From contig JBAJFE010000014.1 in assembly GCA_037903355.1 (NCBI GenBank), positions 6,076,001-6,140,000 of the forward strand: a stretch of 64,000 nucleotides of DNA. The letters run 5' to 3'. The notes under the pieces are model-generated. The model saw nothing but the letters and a program-made list of their open reading frames with translations. It searched no databases and was not told where the DNA came from. Both the position numbers and the translations under genes were made by a program. Below, piece by piece: positions 20,691 to 33,256 of this stretch. The DNA comes from Trichuris trichiura (taxonomy: Eukaryota > Nematoda > Enoplea > Trichinellida > Trichuridae). Position 1 is the first letter of the stretch. Each line of letters begins with the position of its first letter.

Positions 20691-21375
20691 TGCGCAGCGA
20701 TTACACAAAACAAAGCGAGATTGTGCCTATAAAGATTCTACTCTGCAACATACAGTTAACGTGCTCAAAATATTATTCAGGCGCAAGATAAAATCCAAGT
20801 GAATGCGTCATTTCAGACCAACAGCTAACATATCCGTTAACGTTATCACTTACTCACCTCAATCTTGGAGTATTTGCAACGCAAAAGGTTTAGCGTTTTA
20901 ACAGTGAGCAAGCGTTAGGCATTTAAAAAAAGATACTCTCACGAAAATGCAGTTTCTGCTGCGGCTGCAACCGGAGATTGAAAAGAAGTAATTCAACTAG
21001 TTTCTTAATGAGGAACGGCCAGCAACGAACGGTATGGAATAAGACAAATCCTAAATTTTTTTAATCATTCACAAAACTACAAAGAACTCTTTCCAGAAAT
21101 GAATCCAGGCAAATGTGAATACAATTAAGGTTGAAACAAGCAGGGCGATTACAACTACAGTAAGCAAAAATGCCTGCGAGCAGGTAAAGCATGAGTTTTA
21201 TCAAGATGATGTACATTTAATGTCAGTTGTGTGATTGCATTCAAGCTCTTGCTGTAGTGCTACTTAGTTCTACTGGTTTTACTTCTGAAATTGCTTAGAA
21301 TTGCGTACTGATGGATTGTGCCTGCTTAAAGTAGGCTTCACTTATTTTAATCAACAATTATTGCTCTTTGTTTAG
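20691..21375. other. Intergenic region between divergent TOM1 and SUV4-20 genes
   Basis: Separates the - strand TOM1 start from the + strand SET-domain gene. It may hold both promoters and first exons; no TATA box or clear first exon could be fixed. Confidence 0.45.
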
Positions 21376-22492
21376 CTGAATTTGGGAGAACCCTATCTAG
21401 AACTTGTTAGACTGTCAGGAGTACAGGTAATGGCGTGTTCTGTGCATTCTGATTCTTTGAACTTGCTTTTATTCCGTTGATTAACTTAGTTTCGGCGAGA
21501 AGAGCCCGCTGCAACTACGTGGCATTTGACTTGTCATGCTCCCTTCCTGGAAGAATACAGGACAATCTCTGTCAGACATTTCATTTCGTTTTTAGATGGA
21601 TGCATTGGCACTGAGCCGTGTGGATGACCTGGCAACGCATCTATTCGTGGACATTTTGGCATTTAAGTGCCATAAAATGAACCTAAATTTTCGTCCATGC
21701 TGTTGGAAAACAAAGCGCAGATGTAGAGCAATTTTGAAAAATTTTGTTGAAGATGGCGATGAAGCGCGTGCAGTCGAGCAGTTAATGGGCTTAGCTTTTG
21801 TCAAACAATATGCAGAAAAGCATCATCTGGATAGTGCTCAGATAGCTCAGCATCTGAACATGTACCTGAGACAGTACCACCCAGATTCAGGAATAAAGGT
21901 TGCTGCGGATAGGCGTTACGGAAATTCCTTTTGGCAAGGCGGTCGCATAGTAGCTACCCGTTCTTGGAGAGTTGGTGAAGTTATCAGCGTCCTCAGCGGG
22001 AAAATGGCTCGCCTCACGCCAAAACAAGAAGCAGAACTAATCGTGGAAGGCCGGAACGACTTTTCTGTTGTGGTTGAAACACGAAAAAACAGCGCTTCCC
22101 TTCTGCTTGGTCCTGTTGCTTTTGTTAATCACGACTGTAGGCCGACTTGCAGATTAGACTGGACCGACAGTAGCGTGAGGGTCCGTACCATACGGCCAAT
22201 AGAAGTTGGTACAGAAATTACTTTCTTTTATGGCAAAAGCTACTTTGGTAGCAAGAATGGCGAGTGCAAATGTGCTACGTGTGAGGAAAACGGAAACGGT
22301 GCTTACAAGATATTGAGGGTACTTGACGGCAAGGGATTTCCATTGCATCGTCGCTTTAGTAGGCCAAATCCGGCGCCAAGACCTAAGTACGGGTTGCGCA
22401 GCAATGCATTGTCTTCTTCCTTGACTGCTGAAGGGGATGATCCCCGTCCGTGGCGTTGCAGGTTGAGATCCTGTCGTAATTCAACAAAATGA
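21376..22492 (+). CDS. SUV4-20-type histone H4 lysine 20 methyltransferase (SET domain)
   Basis: SUV4-20 enzymes add the second and third methyl groups to H4K20 in heterochromatin. The main exon 21596-22492 encodes 298 residues. Features are DDLATHLFVDILAFKCHKMN (family form DDLAT...GFQTHKMN) at residues 10-29, RYGNSFWQGGRIVATRSW at about 107-124, NDFSVVVETRKNSASLLLGP at 154-173, NHDCRPTC (SAM-binding NHxC) at 178-185, EITFFYGKSYFG at 207-218, and a post-SET CKCATCEENG with Cys 224, 226 and 229. The C-terminus is short and basic, without the long tails of vertebrate proteins. The ATG at 21596 directly follows a splice acceptor (tttttag), so it may be internal. An in-frame exon 21376-21426 (17 codons, phase 0) is a good candidate upstream. 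The mRNA could alternatively be trans-spliced at that site. Confidence 0.9.
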
Positions 22493-25400
22493 TCATGTTT
22501 TCCAGATTTAGACAGAGGCATTCATTAATAGTACGGGTTTTCTATTGACAGAATAAAAATAATGACTGATGGTCTTGGTAGTACAAAGTGAACCTTGCTT
22601 ATCTTTGTATTCCTGTACTCTAAGTTCGGAGATGAAGGACGACCTTGTAATGGGAATAAGTTTTTTGGTTCGAGAATCTTTCCATGGCTTCTCCTGTCTT
22701 CCCTGTAGTGAGTATTTTTAGTTAAGCAAGACAACTGTTCTCCGGCGAATGGATGAACAACGATTATTAGGAAAAAGTGCAGAACGCAACTAACTATACT
22801 CGGAGCTTCCGGAATGTTCCACTTTCATTGTCAGTGAGATGGAGGAGTAGCTCCGAGTTGCAAGTATAATAATTGCATGTACAGTGAACACGTAGTCTTA
22901 AGTGGCTGATAATTTTCTCAATGGTTGCTTATGCCTAAAACTGAATAGTAGTGAGCTGCTTTAGCTGCGTGATAAAATGTCCTTGTAAAATCTTTTAAGC
23001 GGCGATGTCCTGTTACGCGCAATAGAATATTGTAAGAAGTATCCATTACGCAGAAGAGCTCACCAAGCTTTCAGAACTGTATTCCGTCTTCAGCATGTGA
23101 AAAACAGCTGGCGACGGAAAAAACCATTTGCCTAATTAAAAGCTGGTAAGGTGAAGTATGCACTTTGGCTTGTTCAAGAACCCATGGACAAAGCGCTGAG
23201 AAATTCTGCTTCGGTTTAGCATGCCGTGCTTTGCGGTAATGCTGAGAACGGTCTGGCCATTTTCGGAGTTTGCCATGAGCCTGACCTCTGATGGATGAAG
23301 GTAGGTAACAGTGAAAACCTCTTACATCAGACGCCCGTCTTTCAACAAAGATTAATGTTCCACTTGAACAGTCGATTCCACCACGCAGACGTCAGCGGCA
23401 GACATTCTCCGTCCGCCTGTCAAACAGTTGGACCGGCTTAATACGTAACGAAGCACTACCAGCTCAGCAAATCTTACCTAAATTGTCATTTATTCCCGTC
23501 GCAATCTGTTTTCGACACGTTAAAGTTGGGTCACGGTTCGTTCCGAAGGTTTCCTGACCTCTTCTACAAATATTTTCTCGTTGTCTGTTACTCCTATTGG
23601 ATGTGACAGGATATCACCGCAAGAAAACTACGCGAAACGACCATCCCGTTAGCGAAGTTGAATCTTCAAGGACTTAAAGTGTTACTGTGATTACTGACCA
23701 GCCACTGTCTTAATGTTATATCTACCTATCTAATATTGTGAAGAATGTTCTACTGTTGCACAAACGCTTCTGAAATATGATCTCAAGGGTAAGGCAGCTA
23801 TCGCGCAGCCGCTGAACAACAAACAGGACTGTTCCCCTTTTTATGGCTGGACCCATTGGAACAAAAGTTTTACTATCCGGAGTGTTCGACGTTATTTCAA
23901 TCTGAGGTCCAGCGGAGGTCAACGCTTGCCGAAAGAACGCTGGAGTGTAAAATTATTTTCGTGCCTGCTGAATAGAGGCTCGTTCGTAAAAAGGCGAAAA
24001 CGATCTTCAGAGAAATGCTCCCGAACATCCACTGTTCTGCGTCCTGTTACCTCACATTTCCCCTTATTGAAAAACTAGTTCTTCCGTAACAGTTTTCTAT
24101 TAATGATTTTGATTACAGTAAGCGTGACTCACGCGGTTTCAGTCCACAATTCTCGAGTTTAATTCTGTATAATCAAGTCCCGAATTTTCTGTGAAAGACG
24201 TGTTTAACTCATCCTTTCAATGCTATGTTTTGCCTCTAAACCTTGCCACTAGGTAGCAGAATTTGCCGTGCATTTACAGTTATATTATTATTATTATTGT
24301 TGTTGTTGCACTGTCCCACAGTCTGTACTAAGCGTGTCCAGCTACCGACAGTAAAGAACAGAGACTAGTAATGGTATGACTGCCTCAGAGAAACAACGAA
24401 ACTTAGGGACTGAAGTTCGAGGGCGAGACGTGAAGGTACCGGAAGCTCTGATACTTTTTGCTCGTTTAATTTTTCAAAAAACTAGCAGATCGCAACTTTT
24501 ACGGTGAATAGTGGTACTATTATCATAACGAAGATAGACAAAACTCGATATACACAAATAAGGAACAATAACAAACTTCCACGAAGGAATAATTCCGTCG
24601 TCAGAGTAACAGAGAACTCAAACGGCATTATTGACGTTGCGATTGCCTTAGCCTGCAGGGGCAGAATTCTATTAATAAATGAGCAGCAGCTTGTTTGACA
24701 GTCCTTAAAAGTTAAGGCGTGGATAAAACTATCGTGAAGTAGAGAGTTTCAACGCATCAGAGTGGTGCACATTTCTTTGACCTCTCACGTTCAAGACAAG
24801 TGAAATATAGCAGGTACCACGCCGTCAAGGAAGACCGACATAAAACTTACACATTTCAGGAAGAAAAGTTTTAAAACGTTTAAACAGCAGAGAAGACACT
24901 TTAGCCATTGTAGCAAAAAAAGGAATGCAATGGGGATTCTCGACAAGAAGAAAAATCCTGGAAGTGCTACGATCTACCTAGCGCTCCAATGAACTCCAGG
25001 ATGTTGAGTTTCAGGATAATGAGCAGTTCCATCCGGAATAACGCCTATACGTACATGATACTTTTCACGTCTCTTCTGGCCGGAAAAATGATTGGAAGGG
25101 GAAGCCGAATAAGAAACTGACGAGAAATGAGAACAAGATCGATTTAGTGGGACGCTTAAGAGATCAACGTACCGAAAGGGTGCGCAGTAACGGGCATGAG
25201 CCTGAGAAAGATTGCGCTGAAAGACTGCTTATGTGAGATAATTATGAAGAAACAAAAGCGTGGGCAGAATTTAGAGAAGTCGTAAGCGACAAACATCGTT
25301 CGTACACACAAGAAACCAAAGATGTTTCAGCCAGCCTGCTGATTATTTTAAATACGCCAAGCAGCTTAGATTATAGGAGTCAAGTAAACTGTTAATGCAT

Positions 25401-26021
25401 TATTTTACTGCAAAGCGAAAATTCTCATATTTATATCAATGACTGTTTCGATTCATCGTGCAAACGTCCACTCATGACCGACAACTAATATGCTAACGCG
25501 TTCAGGTAAGCTTTTGTTTCACTGCCACGTTATGTGCTCATTAACAACTCGTACAAGTGACACATGGCCCACTCGTTTCACCACCTCAGCGAATCCCACT
25601 GCATCTGAAAAGAACAGATCACAAGAGAACTGCTCGGTGAGTGCTTACACTCTCGCCAGCGGCCACAAGCTTAATGCAAACGCAGTGGACACTATTTCAT
25701 TCCGCAAGATAAAGAAAACTCAACTGCACGCGAAATGGCACTGGCTTCAGTTTAAAGAAAACACTTTAATGAGAACGCAGGTACAAAAATGCAAAAACGA
25801 ATTGTAACGCTAAACTGGAGCGACATTAAAAATAAAAGAAAGCCCCTTCAGTCCGTAATACCAAGTTTCAATGTAAAAGTCATGGCAGCGGTAAATTTGA
25901 GACGTTGTAAGCGACATAAAGAAGTAATGTAACAATTAGCTGGAAAGTCGTTGATGATGTATTGCTTGTAAGTAAATTACTGGAACAAAGGAATAGCTTT
26001 GACGAATGAAATGACGTAATG
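22493..26021. other. Long gene-poor stretch with one PLE remnant
   Basis: At 22741-22860 there is a diverged copy of the PLE terminal repeat found at 52560-52680 (GGCGAATGGATGAACAAC, then GCTTCCGGAATGTTCC and TTGTCAGTGAGATGGAGG). On the - strand this resembles a broken hammerhead (CTGACAA...GGAAGCTC). A trinucleotide run (ATT then GTT) lies at 24281-24309. No other coding or RNA feature is seen. Confidence 0.5.
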
Positions 26022-29000
26022 TTAATCCCAGTCCTTCTTTATTTCTAAATTCCATTCCCATTGCAACCACTTGTTCTTATCATCATCCGTGAACAAGGAT
26101 TTCACTTTATAGCTGCCGCGATGCATTATACCTGCAAATAAAAGATTTCAAAAACAAAAAATACTGGAATTGAGGCATTAACGACGTAGTCGACTGGAAA
26201 AACAAACGACGCATCACCCCTTTTGTTTTATCAGTTACACAGACCATAGAAGTTCTACTTTCCGCATAAAAAATTTTTACGTACCAAGTGGTTACAAAAG
26301 TTTTTGTTTCTTGACAGTTAACAATACTAGCAAAACCTAGTTACAGCAACAACGATCACTCAAAATAATTCCCATAGCAAATAACAATCTTCTGCTAACA
26401 TTCAAGCAGCAAGTAAATGCCACACCGATAGAAGAGTCCAGGCTTCGGTTCAAACAAAGTGGGAGACGTTTTTATCCTCTACGGCTCCTTAAGTGCTGTG
26501 CAAGTACCGTGTCGCATTAACCGGAAAAGTTGGCAATCAGAAAGACGAAATTCTGAGAAGTGTTCAGTATGTCTTCCAGCATCCACTAGTTACCGCACTT
26601 CATGAAGTGTTGCAGCAACGATTATCAAGCAAAGACTGCCACCTCCGCAAGCTTCTGAGCTTTGAGCTGGCTAGCAGCAGCCTTAGTCGCTTCCCCTCCC
26701 TGTCTTCTGCTTATTTTCCTAGCATTTTTCTTTGTTCAGCTTCCCGCTGTGGTCATTTTTCTAGCCAGGTGGAAGAAGCGCATGTCATTTATACAAGAGA
26801 CATTAATCTAGGCCTGTAGACATGCTGGTTGCTTAAATTCGCAAAGAATGAACAATAGCAATACATAAAAGCAAATTTATGCTGGCATGAAGAAACCAAA
26901 AGAAGCTCAGTAGGGTGAAGTGCGACTTTTGTCGCACACCATTCACGAGTATGACCCAGGCTACGCGTGTATTATGACGACAAAAAAACTCCCTTTAGAT
27001 TGGGACACATTATTCAAACAAGGTTACGGAGGGCGACAGCTTCGGCGCAAGATTTTTCCGTGCATACTATTTCTTTGGTTGCCAATTTTCTTATTCCTGT
27101 TTCTTTCCTACGTTCTCAATGCACTTGCTGCAAACTTATAGCACCGCTCTGAGAACCAGGACATTCTTCCTTTTCTGCTTATGCAACAACGAAAAGCAAA
27201 CAATGTTGTTACTCAACATGTCATATTTATTAATGGAGCGACACGGATTATTGTGCACTTTCTGGTCTCTTTTACAATTTTAATACTCGCTTAGGAAGTG
27301 ATTTGATTCATCCCAAAAGCTACCCGAACTGATAAGACAACAAGCATGAGCTGCTGTTCTGTAAACGTTTACGAAATTCCGCATATCCGTACTGAAAGTT
27401 ATACTTTCAATGCGTTTTTAGCTTTTTCCATTGAACAAGCATTTCTCCGCCGCTGTTTCACTCTTCGGTTAATTACTAGGAGCCGGTTTTTTCGCTTTCT
27501 GAATTCCTTGGCCCCTTGGTGCCGCCCTTATATTCTTTGGACAAGCAGGACTTAAGGCGTGTCGTTTCGGCCTAAGTACTTTTCGTCGCGCGGTGACGGT
27601 CATTCGCCCGAATGTCGTTAGCATTAATGGTCGTTTGATCGTACGCATATCCAAAATTTCTGCCGAAATCTTGAAGACACGAACAACGCGAGTATTTTTC
27701 GTGAACTATTCGACGCCGGCTGGTCAATGCGTCAACCGAATAGTCCCTTAAAAAATGCGTCCAAAACATGTTTCCTAGATAATGCTTGACCGTAGGATAA
27801 AAATTGGATGCAGGCCAACGGACCCTGAAATGAGAAAACAAGAGACTGCTGTCCTGTCAAGGTAGGAAAAAAGGACAACAAAAGAAGGCCAACGCGAAAA
27901 TGACAGGTTGCTCTTGCGTAACCGAAGGGTACTGTGACGAAAGCGAAATATCCTGCGTAACTTTTCAATCACAGTTTGCTGTCAGTTTGTGAATGATTTT
28001 CCTAGGGACACTGACAAGTTGATGGGCCGTATTACACACTGAGCGCGGACGAAATGTATTCTCCGTCTGTCTTTCAGCGAGAACAATGACTAAAGTTGGG
28101 GAGCTCAACAAAAGAAGCGGGGCAAAAAGACTCCCCAGATAACATTAGAGGAAGGAAAACTAAGGGATGCAACGGCGGGTGAGGAGTAGAGAAACTGGAA
28201 TAGACTATCCGCTCAGAGTTCTAGCGCTGTATCTGTTAAGCTTTTTTTAAAAACAATCTCCTTTAGTTCCCTTGAGGAAACCTGATCTTGGTCGATCATT
28301 TCCATTGCACAAGCAACTATGCCTCTACCCAAAAATAGGCGCTAACAGGACTGCATAACAGCGTCCTAAAAAATTTTTTGGCTGACGCTATCCTTCATTA
28401 TTTAAGTAGAAAAACATGTGTCGAAAATTGACCGTTTTCGTAGTCCACAAGAAAACGACGATGAAACAAGAACTGATCGGACAAAACTGACTCGATTTTT
28501 TCACGGGTGTGAAGGAGTTCACCTTTATCATGCCTACGTGAAAAAAAAGTGAACAGCTCGCGCAATACGTCAATTTCTCGATTCATAAGCTTAAAATCGA
28601 AAACTTTTTCAATCGCCTATTAGAAATAACTCACAGCTAAAACATTAACAGGCATTATACCTGATGGCGCTACCTCCGTAGGTGTTCTGAATACATAAGC
28701 TTCGTTTCGCGGAGGATACGAGCCAACCATGTACTCATCTTTGCTGACTAAAGTGATACATCATATACGCACAGGTTTGGAATACAGACGTTTTACCTTG
28801 AACACCGAGGCGATAAACTTTCTGGACGTATTTCATACCAGCAACGATCTCCCTCTGCACGTTGAAGCATATTTCTAATTGGTATTGACAATCCTCCTTT
28901 ATTACAAACGGTTCATCTTCGACACCAGCAAGGTCTAGAAAACCAAAACAGCAGATACTGTATGCGAGCTTTCAGTCTTACCGTTCAGTTGCATAACGAC

Positions 29001-29290
29001 GTCGTCTCGTCCACTGACAATTAACGCCAAATGACGAACAATGACGTTCTTTGGGTTACAAGGGTCTGCACAAGGAAAAAGATTTGCTACGCTTTAGTCA
29101 AAACGGAGGGCTCACCGACGATAATGCTATCCACGTTCTTGCCTAGCAAAGCTTCTTTATATTTCTGTAGGCTAGGATCATCTCTGTCAATTTCCAAAAT
29201 TTCCTTGACGCTCTTCTGAGCTGGAGCACGATAGCTGTCGTCGTGCGGTGGATGATTATCTTGCGTCACAACCAGATCTGAATCTTCCAT
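26022..29290 (-). CDS. Rho GDP-dissociation inhibitor (RhoGDI)
   Basis: RhoGDI extracts prenylated Rho/Rac/Cdc42 from membranes and holds them GDP-bound in the cytosol. Five - strand exons join in frame to 197 codons: 29290-29116, 29065-28982, 28934-28797, 28747-28661 and 26131-26022 (TAA 26024-26022). Exon 1 gives an acidic N-terminus and [19 protein letters not shown], then [11 protein letters not shown], the Rho-binding arm. Later exons give [58 protein letters not shown] and [19 protein letters not shown] ending [12 protein letters not shown], the immunoglobulin-like prenyl-binding domain. Length matches the family (about 200). The ATG at 29290 is chosen because the protein then starts as the family does. 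The last intron (26132-28660) is about 2.5 kb; the others are short. Confidence 0.95.
26132..28660. other. Last intron of RhoGDI
   Basis: Carries several open frames (for example 26493-26819, 27572-27841 on the - strand, 28398-28586 on the - strand) but none with recognisable domains or good splice context. No transposon termini were recognised. Confidence 0.5.
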
Positions 29291-30288
29291 CTCCAATTAT
29301 CTTAAAATTACAGGACTGTAAAAGAAAGCTTTCAAAGGAATCTGAAAGCGTGCTAATTCGAAGGTAGATCGACTATCATTTTAACCGCATTGCGAGATAA
29401 CACAAGGCAAGACAGCCTTCAATGAATATCAGACACTCATAATGGGCGATATAAGTTCAAAAACCAAAACGCTCACGAAGTTCTAGGAGATCGACTTACC
29501 AGTACGTAAAACAAGTCAATTTACGCTACCGTAATTCGATAGCAGGTTGAATTCCACTTCATGTAGAAGCAGAGAAATCCTTTGGAAAAGTACCCCAAGT
29601 TTCGTCCTGCCTTTTACACCTTAGCAAGCTTAAAAATACGCATTATAATCCAGCTAGTACTACAGGCAGACCCGGTTAAATAAAAAACTTCGTATATATG
29701 ATTTTAAATGATTTTAAAGAAAATATCCAGTTATCCACAAAACTTCGGCAAATCAGCAACACTTGTACATTCACTAAACGGCTATAAAATGCCGGATGAA
29801 TGTTTTTGCAAGACAGACAAAATGAGTAGATTCGATGTTGTATGGGCACGCAGAATGTTTAAAAGACAATCAAGATAATTTAATCCGAACAAAAAAACTA
29901 TAGATGAGCTTTTTTTCAGTATGTAGCAACACACGCTTACCTTTTGCAAAACGAAAGTTAGGTTGACAGGCCGATGTAAGAGTATACCTGCGCATCTGAA
30001 GTTTTGCCTGTAATCAAAACCTTTAATTGAGCCAATTTCGAGTATGTGTGTAAAGTAGATGGACTTTGTATTTCCCAGTGGTAAGTGGCAAATTTGAGAA
30101 AGTTTTTGAAATGCTTTGTAATTCTACAAGATTCACTATTTATAGTAGAAAAAAGTTTACTTGTATATATTCAAGGTTTCACTTGCTGCTGCTATTAATG
30201 AAATCTTGTTTTTTGATTGCTTCGCTTTGATAACTAAGCTTTTATGGTTAGAGAGTAATTGATTGCGTTGATATGGGATTCATATGTA
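29291..30288. other. RhoGDI upstream region, no gene seen
   Basis: AT-rich sequence upstream of the RhoGDI start, presumably holding its promoter and 5' UTR. No clear TATA box or motif stands out. Confidence 0.45.
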
Positions 30289-30480
30289 TAGTAGAATCCT
30301 CAAAGTTGACCACCTTTGTAAGTTGTATGTTGACCGCTTCTTCATTAAACAACTCTGTAAATTGTATATTAACTTGCCCTCTATAACTTGACTTCTCAGA
30401 TCCGCTCTACATTGTGGGACCGAAGAGATATGTTTTCCTCTCTAGACGTATTACTTTTTTTAGTATACATGATATATATA

Positions 30481-31636
30481 CAATCGGCCCTCGTTATCCA
30501 CGGTTAATTCATCCCGGATTTTGAGCGTTGCACCGCGTTAAATAGGATGCTCTATGAAAAAAGCCAAATAGCTTATTTTCTAGCCGCGTATCTCGTCCTG
30601 CTCCATTGAATTCCTTCCGGAACGGTTATCATACGTAGTGATCCTTCGAAGTTTGATACTACGGAATCTAGCTACGAGATAATGGCATCAATGAGACTGC
30701 GCTTGTCCAATGGGGTTAACCATCAGAATCCATGCAATTAGGTACGAGAAAAGGTGAAGGTATGATGCGCTTTCTTTAAACGCCTGGGAAACGCCTTGCT
30801 TTAATGAGCTAAGCGATGTACTGGTGCGCGGAATGGGTACAAAGCAGGGGAAACATAAAATACATAGGCGCACTTAAGCCGAAATAGTGAACATCACATA
30901 GAACAAAACGTCTACGGCAGAAATGTTTGGCGTCATGAATCAATTTGCCCACTTTCTGTACGTGGGCGCAGCTCTCCTGGAGACCGGCCAGTCCTACGGT
31001 TTCTTGAACTTGTTGGTAGTGAAACTTCTCGCCTTATAGTGTTAGACTCCGCAGCTGCTGGAGCTTTATTTAAAAACATTGTTATAGGGAGCTGTCTCTC
31101 ACTTTTCTTCGCTTCATCGAATAAATCTTGTAGTGGCTTCAACGAAGCCGTTATGCCTCGTATAACCACGATGCCACGTTCCATGGATGGACTGTATTCA
31201 GCAATCATATCCTTTAAGACCTGAGCTTGCCAGAAAATACTGGCAAGCTTTCGCAGCGTCTAATCCGAGGGTGTTTAAGCTCCTGTATCTTCCATAACGT
31301 CGTCGTCACTACCCGTAGGTGATTGTTTCAGTTCTTCGAGTTCCTTGTAGGTGAACGGTTCTCCACAATCTTCTATGTGCTCCCTGATATCGTCTTCTAT
31401 AATGTTGGAGAAGCCCTCACCTCCCAGCTCCTTGGCAATATTCACTACGTCCATCACCTCCTCATCGATGACGCCTAAGTCGTCGCATTCACTGACTGCG
31501 TCTCCCTACAAACTCATCCAGCAACCACTGACTGTTCTAGGCTTTACCACGTGTACTGCCGTGCAAAAGATGACGTCACTATTTCACGTCGGACGAACCG
31601 CGTTTTATAGAATCCGCGGATAACGAGGGCCGACTG
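30481..31636 (-). mobile_element. Tigger-1-like element, truncated
   Basis: It is bounded by near-perfect inverted ends, CAATCGGCCCTCGTTATCC on the left and GGATAACGAGGGCCGACTG on the right, with TA-rich flanks. These resemble the terminal repeats of Tigger1-type pogo elements (CAGTCGGCCCTC...). At 1156 bp it holds only the C-terminal transposase tail, on the - strand. Confidence 0.8.
30933..31520 (-). pseudogene. Tigger transposase C-terminal tail, relic
   Basis: On the - strand the frame gives EVMDVVNIAKELGGEGFSNI, then FTYKELEELKQSPTGSDDD and a stop. A second frame resumes IAEYSPSMERGIVVIRGITA, then LKPLQDLFDEAKKSERQLPI and TMFLNKA. This is the acidic/coiled C-terminal region typical of TIGD1-like Tigger proteins. 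The HTH and DDE regions are missing. Confidence 0.75.
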
Positions 31637-31644
31637 TGTATATA

Positions 31645-31878
31645 CAGTGGAACATCCAAAGTTGACCACCTCTATATGTCGACCATCTTCCTAAGTTAAC
31701 CGAATTTTGACCAGTTGGTTGGTCCGCAGGTTAATAAGCGCAGGGACAACCTCTATACGTCGACCACCGTAAGTGGGAAGTTGACCGCTTTAGCTGTGAT
31801 ATGGTGTCTGGACGCAATTCTATGCTCTCTGTAAGTTGACCAGTCTGTTGGGTGGTCAACTTACGGCGGTTCAGCTCA
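31645..31878. mobile_element. pogo/Tigger MITE
   Basis: 234 bp, TA-flanked, starting CAGTGGAACATCC and ending GGCGGTTCAGCTC. The interior is about 80 percent like the left subterminal region of the Tigger at 13075 (for example AGTGGGAAGTTGACCGCTTT). It is an internal-deletion derivative rather than a separate family. AAGTTGACC/GGTCAACTT units recur at least six times. Confidence 0.8.
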
Positions 31879-32805
31879 TACTCCAAAAGAAGAGGACGTC
31901 TAGCTTCTGATGGTGCAGTTCAAGTCATTCGCTGCCGAAAAGTGACCAAATATGCTGAGTGTAGCTGGTGCGGAGAGTGCTTTCAGCACTTACATTTGTG
32001 ATAGAAAGAGTAATCAGACCAAACTGACTCTTTTTCTATAAAGAACGATCAAACCATAATAAAAGACTGTCAAGTGCATTGGCTTCGCATGTTACTATAA
32101 GGACGACTGTACTGTTTTGATTCCGCATGATGTTCTAAGGAAAACCAGTATAAGAAAATACAGTACATGTGCGTGTTGCTACAGTAAACTTACGTTCACT
32201 ATCTCCATATGTTGACCATCTTTGTAAGTTGACCAGTTTGTCCCAGTCTCTTGTGTGGTCAACTTAGAGAGGCTCCGCTGTAGTTGCTTTTTATGCACAA
32301 CAAAGTCACTTCGCCAATAAGGTTGCGGTGACATGTTGTAGATTTACATGTATGCCACCGCGCTCATTAAAACTGAACGCTGGCAAATAGTTTTACCAGG
32401 AGGTCAAAAATGTTTTCTTTGCGTGAAAACAAAAACCTACCGGAGCCTGGCGCAATGAAACGATAATTGCTTTGAAGTTATGGCGGAGTAACCAAGCTTC
32501 AAAACCGTTTGTTATGTTTAGCATTGTATTCTTTGGCATTAAATGGTCTCCGATGTTTTGTACCTGAACTGTGATGTAGGTACAGACATGTAACTGCTTT
32601 GGAGTATCAAACGGCTTTCAGGGTGGTGGAGGAGTACTCCACGCGGGCTATCAAAGGGCTGATTTGTTCGATCAACAAAACAGATCGGTTGTCTTGTAAC
32701 AGGCTTCGGTAGTTTTATGGTTGATCTTCGGTTCACGCTTTCGGCTTGTTTTGTGCGTCTGTACGTAAATTTCAAAATGCCCTTTTAGCGGATGAATGAG
32801 CAAAA

Positions 32806-33238
32806 TGTTAGAGCAGTGTTTCTCAAGGTCAGGGTCGCCGGGTCTTCCCTGTGAACGTTTTCGAGGGTTTGGGCCCCCAATTTTGATTAGTCGATTTCGA
32901 GTGCGCTGATTGGCTGGATGGGAAGACGGAGGGTACCCGGGACGTCATAATGTAGGTGTTGCATAAGGTTCTGTGGGGAAGGTATTTCTTGAATAGCGTG
33001 TCGAACAGTAGCCGGCTCCCCCTTCAGGTCCTCGCTTCCAGCCAATCAGAATTGCCGGGCGCAACACCATGTAGCTTAGGCTCTTAGGCTCTTAGGCAGG
33101 AGACAATATTTGACCCGCAGGCTATACCTTCCCATGCACTTCAACACGATGGCCCCGGCGGGGCATGTGTCCCCTACGGCTCAAAAGGGCCCCCCCCCCA
33201 GTGGGGCACATGCTCCACTGTGAAAATCACTGTTAGAG
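32806..33238 (-). mobile_element. hAT MITE with 8 bp target duplication
   Basis: The element 32814-33230 is flanked by TGTTAGAG on both sides (32806-32813, 33231-33238). Ends are CAGTGTTTCTCAAGG and TGTGAAAATCAC; the last two bases of the element's usual CTG end coincide with the duplication. About 80 percent like the reverse complement of the MITE at 51615-52096, sharing ATTATGACGTCCCGG and TACCCTCCGTCTTCCC. It encodes nothing. Confidence 0.85.
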
Positions 33239-33256
33239 AATAATACAGAACAATCG

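Larger units (their letters stand above)
30289..32280. mobile_element. Tigger/pogo-type element, host for two nested elements
   Basis: The left end TAGTAGAATCCTCAAAGTTG (after TA) and right end CAACTT...GGCTCCGCTG followed by TA (32281-32282) are diverged inverted repeats of the family at 13075-17398, including AAGTTGACC subterminal units. A second Tigger family member (30481-31636) and a MITE (31645-31878) sit side by side within it. Sequence 31879-32186 shows no transposase. Confidence 0.6.

Noticed and set aside
31351..31623. Open frame on the + strand (90 codons)
   Set aside because: Antisense shadow of the Tigger transposase tail on the - strand.
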